This document shows positions 41,275 through 49,045 of a DNA stretch of 64,000 nucleotides, in pieces. The position numbers and the translations under genes were made by a program. Below the pieces are notes generated by a model. It was given only the letters and a program-made list of their open reading frames with translations. It had not been told where the DNA came from and did no database searches. Each line of letters opens with the position of its first letter. The stretch's first letter is position 1. Source of the DNA: Bdellovibrio sp. SKB1291214 (GTDB lineage Bacteria > Bdellovibrionota > Bdellovibrionia > Bdellovibrionales > Bdellovibrionaceae); NCBI RefSeq assembly GCF_002209355.2, contig NZ_CP106855.1, forward strand, positions 1,674,001 to 1,738,000. Direction: 5' to 3'.

Positions 41275-42644
41275 AACAAGAAACAACTCAAAACAATAAA
41301 GTACACTTTATCAGCCTAGGCTGCCCTAAGAATCTTGTCGATTCTGAGATTATGGCCGGTACGCTTATGAAGGATGGTTTCCAGGTTGTGGGCGAGGCGG
41401 ACGAAGCCGACACAGTTATCGTGAACACATGCGGTTTTATCGAAGATTCTAAAAAAGAATCTATCCAACGTATCTTGGATATGAGCGATCTTAAACAACA
41501 AGGTAAAGTTAAAAAAGTAGTGGTCGCTGGTTGCCTTACTCAGCGCTATAAAGACGACCTTGTTGAAGGGTTGCCGGAAGCTGACTTGTTTGTCGGTTCT
41601 GGTGAGTTCCAAAACATTGCTAAGATCTTGAAAAATTCTGATGCTGGAGAAAAGAAAAAAACCTTCTTTAACTTGCCAACATATTTGCAAGAGGAAGCAA
41701 CTCCACGTGTGAACTCTCAACCAGGTCACCGAGCGTATTTGAAAATCTCTGAAGGTTGCATGAAGCGTTGTGCTTTCTGCGCGATCCCTTTGATCCGCGG
41801 TAACTTGCAGTCTCGTTCTATCGACGCCATCGTGGCCGAAGCTAAATTGCTGGTTGCTGGTGGAGTTAAAGAACTTATCATTATCAGTCATGACTTTACT
41901 GACTATGGCTGGGATATCCGTCGTAAGGATCCAACTCGCAAAGAAAGCCCTGTGGAGCTATTGAAAGCGCTTGAGCACGTCGAAGGTTTACAGTGGATCC
42001 GCTTGATGTATTTGTATCCAGATGGCATCACGCAAGAAATGGTTCAAGTGATTAAGAACAGCAAAAAAATTGTTCGTTACTTTGATATGCCACTTCAGCA
42101 CGTAAACGATGCGGTTTTGAAAAGCATGAACCGCAAAATGACTCGTGATGAAATCGAAACGGCTTTGATGAATATCCGCGAGCATTTGCCAGAAGCAGTG
42201 ATTCGTACGCAATTCATCGTGGGTTTCCCAGGTGAAACTGAGGAGCAATTTGAAGAGCTATTGAACTTTGTAGCTGAACAACAGTTCGACCGTGTGGGTT
42301 GTTTCAAATACTCTCCTGAAGAAAATACTCCGGGTGGTCGTATGGATAACCAAATTGACGATGAAACTAAAGATTATCGTCATGATGCATTGATGGAAGT
42401 TCAACAAAACATTTCTCGCAATAAACATCGTGATTTCGTCGGTAAAACTATCGATGTCATCGTCGAAGGTTTCTCTGAAGAAACTGACTTGTTATTGCAG
42501 GGGCGTTTCTGGGGCCAAGCTCCGGACATCGACGGTGTTGTTTTGATTAACGACGGTGAAGCCAAAGTTGGCGACATGGTAAAAGTCCACGTAACTGATT
42601 CCATGGAATATGATCTAATTGGCGAGATCGTCACTGAGAACTAG
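41271..42644 (+). CDS. rimO: ribosomal protein S12 methylthiotransferase RimO
   Basis: Radical SAM enzyme that adds a methylthio group to an Asp of ribosomal protein S12. 457 residues: N-terminal cluster Cys18 (LGCPKNLVDSE), Cys54 (VNTCGFI), Cys88 (VAGCLTQRY); radical-SAM Cys163, Cys167, Cys170 (SEGCMKRCAFC); C-terminal TRAM domain. The LGCPKNLVDSE start distinguishes RimO from MiaB. Four-base overlap with lolA. Terminator at 42656-42686. Confidence 0.96.
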   Translation: MKQETTQNNKVHFISLGCPKNLVDSEIMAGTLMKDGFQVVGEADEADTVIVNTCGFIEDSKKESIQRILDMSDLKQQGKVKKVVVAGCLTQRYKDDLVEGLPEADLFVGSGEFQNIAKILKNSDAGEKKKTFFNLPTYLQEEATPRVNSQPGHRAYLKISEGCMKRCAFCAIPLIRGNLQSRSIDAIVAEAKLLVAGGVKELIIISHDFTDYGWDIRRKDPTRKESPVELLKALEHVEGLQWIRLMYLYPDGITQEMVQVIKNSKKIVRYFDMPLQHVNDAVLKSMNRKMTRDEIETALMNIREHLPEAVIRTQFIVGFPGETEEQFEELLNFVAEQQFDRVGCFKYSPEENTPGGRMDNQIDDETKDYRHDALMEVQQNISRNKHRDFVGKTIDVIVEGFSEETDLLLQGRFWGQAPDIDGVVLINDGEAKVGDMVKVHVTDSMEYDLIGEIVTEN

Positions 42645-42655
42645 ATCAGAGAAAT

Positions 42656-42686
42656 AAAAAGGCTCCCCAAAAGGAGCCTTTTTTAT
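42656..42686. terminator. bidirectional terminator after rimO
   Basis: Arms AAAAAGGCTCC (42656-42666) and GGAGCCTTTTT (42673-42683), loop CCAAAA. It serves rimO and the convergent TPR gene. Confidence 0.93.
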
Positions 42687-42708
42687 TTGGACTGATACGG
42701 TTTGATCT

Positions 42709-43773
42709 TTAAAAAGTACAATTTTCAGACGCACTTTCAAATTTCCCAACCCATTCAGTGACTCGAGAATTTCTTAAGATTGTCGTCGCTTTTCTGAAGG
42801 CTACAGCATTTTTCTTATCAAACTTACAGGCGTTCTTATAGGCGATTAAAGAAACATCGTATTTCTTATTATCAAAGGATGACGTCGCTAAACCCAGCCA
42901 GGAGCGCGCAGACTTCGGGTCAGCCTCGGTGCCTGTCTTGAAGTATCTCATCGCCTCTATGGAGCTTTTATCCTCTTCTAGAAGGTTTCCGTAAGTGTAC
43001 TGGGCGAATTCTGATTTGGGAAAATCGTCAGCGGCTTTCTTAAGAGTGGCTTTCGCTTTATCGTCGTCTCCCATACCCTTCATGCTGAGACCTAAATTGA
43101 CATATGCACTAGCACGCTTCGGATCTTTTTGAATAACTTCGCGACAAGTCGTCACACCCGCTTCGAAAGTTCCGTCATTCGTGTTGACCTCACAAAGCTT
43201 TTCCAAATATTCGGGACGCTTGCCAATATTGTCGATCATATCCTGAGCTAAAATGCGCATTTCATAATAGTTTGGCGGCTGACGCGTTTCGTACATCTTC
43301 ATCAAAGCATTGTAAGGCGGTTCATACTTTGGATTTGCCTCAATCGCTGACTTATAGCTTTCAAGAGCTTCTTTGGGTTTTTTTTGTAATACGTAGGCGT
43401 TTCCAAGCAGAGAGTACGCTTCGAAATCTTTGTCGTTTTTCCCTATTAGATTATTAAGCGCACGAATCATGTCGCCTGTTTCATTGCGCGCTTCATGAGC
43501 GCGCGCCAGTAATAAAATGGCAGGGCGATCGATTTTATCGATCTGTTTCCACAGCAAAAGGGTTACCTTTTCGTAGTCCTTTTGGTTGTAAAACTCCTGC
43601 GCCAACTGCACGACGAGCTTGGTGTTTTTGGGGTCTTTTTTTATTTCAGTTTTAAGCTGTTCGACTTTGTCCTGACCGGAGGTCGGGGTGCCTGTTCCGG
43701 CAACGGTCGATAGTGAGACAAAAGGCAAGATGATTACCACGAGCATGTGTTTGAAATTCAGTCTGCTTTTCAT
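42709..43773 (-). CDS. exported TPR-repeat protein
   Basis: 354 residues: signal peptide of about 25 residues (MKSRLNFKHMLVVIILPFVS, then LSTVAG), followed by consecutive TPR units (DPKNTKLVVQLAQEFYNQKD, DFEAYSLLGNAYVLQKKPKE, RASAYVNLGLSMKGMGDDDK, SARSWLGLATSSFDNKKYD). TPRs serve as protein-binding scaffolds. It is divergent from the pilin-like gene at 43793 with only 19 bases between starts, so the two may share control. The precise partner is unknown. Confidence 0.85.
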   Translation of the reverse strand: MKSRLNFKHMLVVIILPFVSLSTVAGTGTPTSGQDKVEQLKTEIKKDPKNTKLVVQLAQEFYNQKDYEKVTLLLWKQIDKIDRPAILLLARAHEARNETGDMIRALNNLIGKNDKDFEAYSLLGNAYVLQKKPKEALESYKSAIEANPKYEPPYNALMKMYETRQPPNYYEMRILAQDMIDNIGKRPEYLEKLCEVNTNDGTFEAGVTTCREVIQKDPKRASAYVNLGLSMKGMGDDDKAKATLKKAADDFPKSEFAQYTYGNLLEEDKSSIEAMRYFKTGTEADPKSARSWLGLATSSFDNKKYDVSLIAYKNACKFDKKNAVAFRKATTILRNSRVTEWVGKFESASENCTF

Positions 43774-43779
43774 ATGTTG

Positions 43780-43785
43780 TATTAT
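43780..43785 (+). promoter_or_regulatory. -10 box before the pilin-like gene
   Basis: TATTAT, seven bases before the ATG at 43793. No good -35 at 17 bases. It suggests a short or absent leader. Confidence 0.3.
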
Positions 43786-43792
43786 GACTTAA

Positions 43793-44656
43793 ATGCCCAT
43801 GCGAGTGAAGAGAACTAAATATTCAGCTAGACTAAAAAATAATCACGGTCAGGCTGTGATTGAATACACGTTGATGTTGGTCATCGCGGTATCGCTTATT
43901 TTGATGCTGATCACTCAAATCTTTAAGCCCCTTCAAGCTTTTGTTCAGTCATTCACTGGTACCTATATGGAATGCCTTTTGGAAAAAGGTGAATTGCCAA
44001 ACTTAGGCACTTCTAATCCGGATGATGAGTGTAAATTTAGCTTTCAAAGTGTTGCTGGAAGCACCAATAATTCATCGAAATCATCGAGTGGTGGCAGCAG
44101 TTCAAGTTCTGATTCCTCTAACAGCAACAGTTCTAAAAGCTCAACCTCTTCGTCTTCATCATCTTCGTCATCTTCAAGCAGTAGTTACGCGGGATCTAAC
44201 TCGCGTGCTGGAGGTAGTAATTATATCTCCAACTCTCGCTCACCACGCAAAGGCGTCGATAGTGCTGCTCAAAGTGGAAAAGTTGTAGAAATTGCCTTGG
44301 AAGGCGGCGGTGCGGGTTCTTTCTTTGCTTCAAAAAATGGGAATTCATACGAAGTTGTCGGCCGTCGCGTGGCCTCTGTGCCTTTGACGGGATTTACCGA
44401 TTCAGAGCGTAAGAAATTAGAGAAACGTGGCGATGCTGGAACAAAATCTAAGATGCTGGCTGGAGAAGGTTTGAATCCACCGCCGAAGAAAATCGCAGTC
44501 AAAGCACCTGAAAATAAATCAATTGTTCTTAGTGAGGATAAGCCTGTTACCTTTGGAAATTTTATACGTTGGTTATTTATCGGCGCGTTGATTATCGCAT
44601 TGGTGATCTTCCTTGGTGGTCAGGCGTTACAATTTTCCAAGAGCTCTGAAAAATAG
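43793..44656 (+). CDS. pilin-like (Flp/TadE-type) protein with Ser-rich linker and second membrane helix
   Basis: 287 residues. Positively charged N-terminus, then HGQAVIEYTLMLVIAVSLIL (about 18-37): a Gly followed by a hydrophobic helix with Glu at position +5, like class III/Flp or TadE-type pilin signals. A low-complexity Ser stretch (about 90-135, GGSSSSSDSSNSNSSKSS and a run of Ser) follows. Near the C-terminus a second membrane segment (FIRWLFIGALIIALVIFLGG, about 258-277) is unusual for a pilin. It may be a minor pseudopilin or envelope-tethered spacer. Start ATG at 43793 or two codons later. Confidence 0.8.
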   Translation: MPMRVKRTKYSARLKNNHGQAVIEYTLMLVIAVSLILMLITQIFKPLQAFVQSFTGTYMECLLEKGELPNLGTSNPDDECKFSFQSVAGSTNNSSKSSSGGSSSSSDSSNSNSSKSSTSSSSSSSSSSSSSYAGSNSRAGGSNYISNSRSPRKGVDSAAQSGKVVEIALEGGGAGSFFASKNGNSYEVVGRRVASVPLTGFTDSERKKLEKRGDAGTKSKMLAGEGLNPPPKKIAVKAPENKSIVLSEDKPVTFGNFIRWLFIGALIIALVIFLGGQALQFSKSSEK

Positions 44657-44720
44657 TCTGCATCGCGTTTAGAAAAATTCCACACAAAATCTTAAGTTGT
44701 CTGTCACCTATCGGAAAGGC

Positions 44721-44749
44721 TTGATACATCCGTTTGTTTCGAGCATACA
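44721..44749 (+). promoter_or_regulatory. promoter of the DUF2203 gene
   Basis: TTGATA (44721-44726), 17-base spacer, CATACA (44744-44749), about 30 bases before the TTG start at 44780. Confidence 0.5.
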
Positions 44750-44779
44750 AGGCACTCGCTGTTTTCGAGGGGGACTCTG

Positions 44780-45145
44780 TTGGAAAATGTGATTGAGATC
44801 AATCGCAAAAAATTCTTCACAATTAGTGAAGCACGTCAGTTGTTGCCGATAATTTATCGCTTAACTGAAGAGGCCAGCCGCGAAGTGAAACTGCACGTCA
44901 ACAGGATCGAAGCGTATTCTGATAAAAACCATCCCTCTGTTACTATTATCGAAGAGCAGATTAATGGCATAATCGATCGCTGGCAGGCCAAGGTTGAAAA
45001 ACTGGGTGCAGAGCCTAAAGGACTATGGATGGCGGACTTTGACAGTGGTGAGGGCTATTTCTGTTGGAAATACCCTGAAACTCAGGTCGGTCATTTCCAT
45101 GGTTATCAGGATGGCTTCTCAGGTCGAAAACCTGTCGACAACTAA
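44780..45145 (+). CDS. DUF2203-family protein
   Basis: 121 residues. A helical N-terminus (FFTISEARQLLPIIYRLTEE) and the family's conserved C-terminal segment FDSGEGYFCWKYPETQVGHF, followed by HGYQDGFSGRKPV. Function of the family is unknown. The start is TTG with GAGGGGG 7 bases upstream; no ATG is available. It lies just before nadE but nadE appears to have its own promoter. Confidence 0.88.
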   Translation: MENVIEINRKKFFTISEARQLLPIIYRLTEEASREVKLHVNRIEAYSDKNHPSVTIIEEQINGIIDRWQAKVEKLGAEPKGLWMADFDSGEGYFCWKYPETQVGHFHGYQDGFSGRKPVDN

Positions 45146-45154
45146 AAACCCGAC

Positions 45155-45182
45155 TTGAAACTGGAATGCGAGAGCGTATATT
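45155..45182 (+). promoter_or_regulatory. promoter of nadE, predicted to give a leaderless mRNA
   Basis: TTGAAA (45155-45160), 16-base spacer, TATATT (45177-45182), then six bases to the ATG at 45189. No Shine-Dalgarno between the -10 box and the ATG. Confidence 0.6.
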
Positions 45183-45188
45183 GAGCCC

Positions 45189-46802
45189 ATGAGAATAGCT
45201 CTGGCGCAAATCAATCCGACTCTTGCAGACTTCAAATCAAATAAAGAAAAAATTCTAAATTACGTCCATCAAGCGCAACAAAAGAAATGCGATATGGTGG
45301 TGTTTCCTGAATGTTCACTTTTTGGTTACCATCCATTTGACCTTCTTGAGCGTGAACAAATCGTTAAAAAGCAAGAAGCCGAAATGCGCGATCTATTAAA
45401 AAAGATTCCGAAAGGTATCGCAGTTATTTTCGGAGTGATCACACGCAATCCTGAAAAAAAGGGACGTCCGTATTTTAATTCCGCGGTGTTTGCAGTTAAA
45501 GGTCAGAAGCCTCGCTTTTTCCATAAGCAACTGTTACCGACCGGCGACGTTTTCGATGAAGCTCGCTTTATCGAACCAGGTGATTTTTCTAAAAATTACT
45601 TCACGTGGAAGGGTAAGAAGTTTTTTCTTACGATCTGTGAAGATATTTGGGCATGGGCTGATGAAAAAGGCCGTTCCCCCTATAAAGTGAATCCGCTTGC
45701 TAAGGTTAAGAAGCAGAAGATCGACATGGTTGTGAATCTAAGTGCTTCTCCGTACTTCGTTAATAAAATGAAGCAACGCGAATATGTGACTCGTAAAACG
45801 GCGGAGTATTTTAATGCTCCAATCCTTTACGCCAACATGGTGGGTGCACAAGACGAAATTATTTTTGATGGCGCAAGCTTTGTACTGGATAAAAAAGGTA
45901 AAAAGCTTATGACATGTCAGTCTTTTGAAGAAGACTTGAACGTTATCGATCTCGACACCAAAGTAGTCTGGCAAAAAAGCGCAAAGATCGGAAACCTGGA
46001 AGAGCTGCGCCGAGCCTTAGTATTAGGCATTAGAGATTTCTGCGCAAAAACGGGAATGAAGAAAGTTCACTTGGGTTCAAGTGGTGGTATTGACTCTGCT
46101 GTGGCTGCAGCGTTGGCAGTCGATGCAATGGGTCCTGCGAATGTGACGACGTTGGCGTTGCCTGGTCCCTACAATGCATCCATGAGTTTAACATTAGCCG
46201 AGAAACTAGCTAAGAATTTGGGTGTGGAATTTAAAGTTGTAGAGATTGCTCCCATGTATGACCAAGTTGTTAAATCATTGGCTAAGGGAATCGATCTGCA
46301 GGGATTCAGCGTCGCGAATGAAAATCTTCAGGCCCGTCTGCGTGGTTTAACTTTGATGGCGTTTTCAAACCAGAATAACAGCATGCTTCTGACGACGGGT
46401 AATAAGAGTGAATATGCTTCGGGGTATTCGACGTTGTACGGAGACATGTGTGGTGGTTTGGCGCCGTTGGGAGATCTGACAAAGCACCAAGTGTATGCCC
46501 TGGCAGAGTATTACAACAAAGAAGATGAAATTATCCCGAGCGATATCATCACTCGTCCACCTTCTGCGGAACTTCGTCCAAATCAAAAAGATCAGGATTC
46601 ACTCCCTCCATATGATGCCTTGGATAAATCAGTCGTTTCGTTGATTGAGCAATTTAAAGAGCCAAAAACTGAATCGGATCAATGGTTGCTTCCGATTTTG
46701 ATGAGAACGGAGTTTAAACGTTGGCAAGCTGCTCCGATTTTGAAGGTGTCACCGCATGCTTTCGGTCGTGGTCGTCGTTATCCGATAGCTCACAAGGCGT
46801 AA
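45189..46802 (+). CDS. nadE: glutamine-dependent NAD+ synthetase
   Basis: Last step of NAD synthesis: deamido-NAD plus ATP and glutamine-derived ammonia give NAD. 537 residues in two domains. The N-terminal nitrilase-type glutaminase shows Glu41 (FPECSLFGYHP), Lys in FHKQLLPTGDVFDE, and Cys in LTICEDIWAW. The C-terminal synthetase has the PP-loop LGSSGGIDSAVAA, KSEYASGYSTLYGDMCGG and RPPSAELRPNQKDQDSLP. It acts directly after NadD, which is encoded 7 kb upstream as the RsfS fusion. Confidence 0.96.
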   Translation: MRIALAQINPTLADFKSNKEKILNYVHQAQQKKCDMVVFPECSLFGYHPFDLLEREQIVKKQEAEMRDLLKKIPKGIAVIFGVITRNPEKKGRPYFNSAVFAVKGQKPRFFHKQLLPTGDVFDEARFIEPGDFSKNYFTWKGKKFFLTICEDIWAWADEKGRSPYKVNPLAKVKKQKIDMVVNLSASPYFVNKMKQREYVTRKTAEYFNAPILYANMVGAQDEIIFDGASFVLDKKGKKLMTCQSFEEDLNVIDLDTKVVWQKSAKIGNLEELRRALVLGIRDFCAKTGMKKVHLGSSGGIDSAVAAALAVDAMGPANVTTLALPGPYNASMSLTLAEKLAKNLGVEFKVVEIAPMYDQVVKSLAKGIDLQGFSVANENLQARLRGLTLMAFSNQNNSMLLTTGNKSEYASGYSTLYGDMCGGLAPLGDLTKHQVYALAEYYNKEDEIIPSDIITRPPSAELRPNQKDQDSLPPYDALDKSVVSLIEQFKEPKTESDQWLLPILMRTEFKRWQAAPILKVSPHAFGRGRRYPIAHKA

Positions 46803-46833
46803 AAAAAAGGCCGTGTCACCACGGCCTTTTTTT
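46802..46833. terminator. bidirectional terminator after nadE
   Basis: Arms GGCCGTG (46809-46815) and CACGGCC (46820-46826) extended by A7 and T7 runs. It serves nadE and the convergent exonuclease gene. Confidence 0.93.
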
Positions 46834-46854
46834 AAATCGAAATTTCAGAAAAAA

Positions 46855-47469
46855 CTAAACGCCAAAGAAATCCATCTGTTTGGGTTGGCGCACGATTTGT
46901 GGGAAACGCAACTCAGGTTTACCCGTCAATGCTACCAAGTTCGCGATTTGCGGAGCTTGGCCACCGATAGAAATTCTTTTTAGCATAGCTGTGAACATGT
47001 GCCCCAGATAAGTGGCGTCTTCTTCAGCTCTGTGGAAATCGGTTGTGGGAATTTTTAGATGTTGAACCAAAGTTCCCAATTTGTAGTTCGGAAGACCAGG
47101 GAACACCTTACGAGCGATTGGCAAAGAGTCCAATACGATGCCGCGAGGAGCTTTTGATTCATGTCTTTTCACGTCGGCAGTCAGGAATTGAGCATCGAAA
47201 GGTGCATTGTGCGCAACCATAATATCGTCGCCGCAGAAATCCGCCAATGAATCCAACAATGTGTCGATTGTTGGTTTACCCTTTACCATTTCGTCGAAAA
47301 TTCCATTCACTTTTGAAGCGCCTGGTGGAATAGGACGAAGAGGGTCAACAAGAGTCGCAAATACGGCCTCTGGCTCACCATTGATGAAGCGCACGGCTCC
47401 AATTTCGATAATTTGGTCAACGCCAGGTACAGTTCCAGTTGTTTCAAAGTCAAAAGCTACAAATCTCAT
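46855..47469 (-). CDS. DEDDh 3'-5' exonuclease (DNA polymerase III epsilon-like)
   Basis: 204 residues from the ATG at 47469. Motifs: Exo I FDFETTG (Asp, Glu), Exo II AHNAPFDAQFL, Exo III HRAEEDATYLG. Length and the absence of a C-terminal polymerase-binding extension leave open whether this is the replicative DnaQ proofreading subunit or a free exonuclease such as the ExoX type. The longer in-frame start at 47505 would overlap the region of the divergent ferredoxin promoter and is less likely. Confidence 0.9.
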   Translation of the reverse strand: MRFVAFDFETTGTVPGVDQIIEIGAVRFINGEPEAVFATLVDPLRPIPPGASKVNGIFDEMVKGKPTIDTLLDSLADFCGDDIMVAHNAPFDAQFLTADVKRHESKAPRGIVLDSLPIARKVFPGLPNYKLGTLVQHLKIPTTDFHRAEEDATYLGHMFTAMLKRISIGGQAPQIANLVALTGKPELRFPQIVRQPKQMDFFGV

Positions 47470-47538
47470 GGCATAATTGATACAAAATGGCTGAGGCCCT
47501 TTCAACTAGAGAGTGCCCGTTTAAGGGAGAATTCCGCC

Positions 47539-47862
47539 GTGAAGCCTAAGTCTGGAAAATATATAACCTTTTTGCCGGACGGCATTGATGCCTTGGTGAG
47601 TCAAAGGGACCAGAGTGTGCTGGAAGTCGCGATTCGCGAGGGTTTAGCTCTAGATCACACGTGCGGAGGCTTTGGAACATGCGGAACCTGTCGCATATTT
47701 GTTCGAGAAGGCCTCGAGAAACTGCCTCCAAGAAATGAAATTGAAGCGGAAATCGCACAAGACCGCGGTTTTCAAAATTTCGAAAGATTAGCCTGCCAAA
47801 CAGAACCCTTCGAGGGACTTGTGATCGAAAGACCTATTAAGGTCGAACGTAAAACGGATTAG
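47539..47862 (+). CDS. 2Fe-2S ferredoxin
   Basis: 107 residues. Plant-type/adrenodoxin-like beta-grasp with cluster ligands in HTCGGFGTCGTCRIF (C-x5-C-x2-C) and the distal Cys in LACQTEP. Electron-transfer partner unknown. Start is GTG at 47539 with AAGGGAGA upstream. Its last 26 bases overlap the 3' end of the convergent PHP-like gene. Confidence 0.92.
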   Translation: MKPKSGKYITFLPDGIDALVSQRDQSVLEVAIREGLALDHTCGGFGTCGTCRIFVREGLEKLPPRNEIEAEIAQDRGFQNFERLACQTEPFEGLVIERPIKVERKTD

Positions 47863-49045
47863 TGTAAATCCAGGTAAACCATTTTTTTGCATCGGGAATT
47901 GGTAACATTGCGATTACGCGAACTTGTACTCGATAAACGCCGGCCTCGTCCACGGGGAATGAGACTTCCGGTTGATTGACTCGGGCGACGGGTTCTCCGT
48001 TTTTGAAAACAATAATCTCAAAAAATTCTTTAGGCATCGTTGGAAGTTTCACTTTTAAAGTCATGCCCTTTTTTAACTTCACTTCAGAGCCCATCATATA
48101 AGATTGCTTATCGTCATCAATTGTTGCGACGAAGCCTTTGGGATCGCCCAAGATATCCATCGCCATATAGAAGTTCCCTTGCTTTAAGGCATTGAATATT
48201 TTGGCGCGATCGCCGTTAAAACTTCCTGTGAGTTCAGATTTTAGAACAACGTGATTGCTCATGATTTCAAACGAGCGTTTGTAGCTTGGAAAACGGATAA
48301 AGTAATTTGCCAAAGGAATAGCCCGAGCGGAGGCTTCAGCGCCGGCATAAACAACGATTTTTCTTTGTGTAGACAATTTATCTAATAAAGAAATTTCGTC
48401 AGTTGGTTCGGAATACAGACGTAAGAACGAAAGACGGGGATTGAAGGGATAAATCAACAAGCTCCAGATTGTCGAAAGTTTCGAATCATACCAAGCGCGG
48501 TTCGAAAGACTTTTAAGATTCCATAATTCAAAACCATCAAGGCCCGACGGAATTTCACCATTCCATGAAAAACCAGCCTTATACGGATGAGCTAGGATTG
48601 TCAGGGAGTCCTTATTTGCACCTGTTTTTTGGGACAACAAATCAGCCAGCGTAACTTGTGCCTCGCCCAAACTATTCCCGATACTTTCTTGGGACAAAGA
48701 ATAGTAAATCAATCTTGAATCCAAATAGCTGTACTTGCCGGCAGACATCACCATCAGGTTGCCGTGGTAGGATTCAAAACTCGTGGGCATATTGAAAAGA
48801 TTCAAGTCTGTGAACATCAGAAAATCTAAGTTTGCAAGCTTAGCAGATGTAATTACGAAACTTGGTGTCGCCGAACCCGCAGACAGATCTGTGTGTACGT
48901 TCAGCACACCTTTATAATCATAGTAGTTTGAAGAATGAGCTGCCGAAAGCTGTCTTGGAACAATAGCGGTGTCGAACTGATTCAGATAGAATCCGTAAAG
49001 AAAATAAGCCACTAATAAAAACGAAAATGCGACAAGTGATTTCAT
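47837..49045 (-). CDS. membrane-anchored protein with degenerate PHP domain
   Basis: 402 residues. One N-terminal membrane segment (about 5-21). The region GVLNVHTDLSAGSATPSF (45-62), then LDFLMFTDLN, ILAHPYKAGF and YAGAEASARAI follows the order of PHP phosphoesterase motifs, but metal ligands are changed: the HxH reads NVH, TDHN reads TDLN, and GSDAH reads GAEAS. The AHP His is kept. I infer a non-catalytic PHP-like fold, then a beta-sandwich C-terminus (about 290-402). ATGA overlap with the GT39 gene indicates a linked role in the envelope. Confidence 0.78.
   Translation of the reverse strand: MKSLVAFSFLLVAYFLYGFYLNQFDTAIVPRQLSAAHSSNYYDYKGVLNVHTDLSAGSATPSFVITSAKLANLDFLMFTDLNLFNMPTSFESYHGNLMVMSAGKYSYLDSRLIYYSLSQESIGNSLGEAQVTLADLLSQKTGANKDSLTILAHPYKAGFSWNGEIPSGLDGFELWNLKSLSNRAWYDSKLSTIWSLLIYPFNPRLSFLRLYSEPTDEISLLDKLSTQRKIVVYAGAEASARAIPLANYFIRFPSYKRSFEIMSNHVVLKSELTGSFNGDRAKIFNALKQGNFYMAMDILGDPKGFVATIDDDKQSYMMGSEVKLKKGMTLKVKLPTMPKEFFEIIVFKNGEPVARVNQPEVSFPVDEAGVYRVQVRVIAMLPIPDAKKWFTWIYTNPFYVRP

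Noticed and set aside
44041-44190. Short repeats in the Ser-rich linker considered as CRISPR-like or microsatellite array
   Set aside because: Units are irregular codon runs within an open frame, not spaced repeats.
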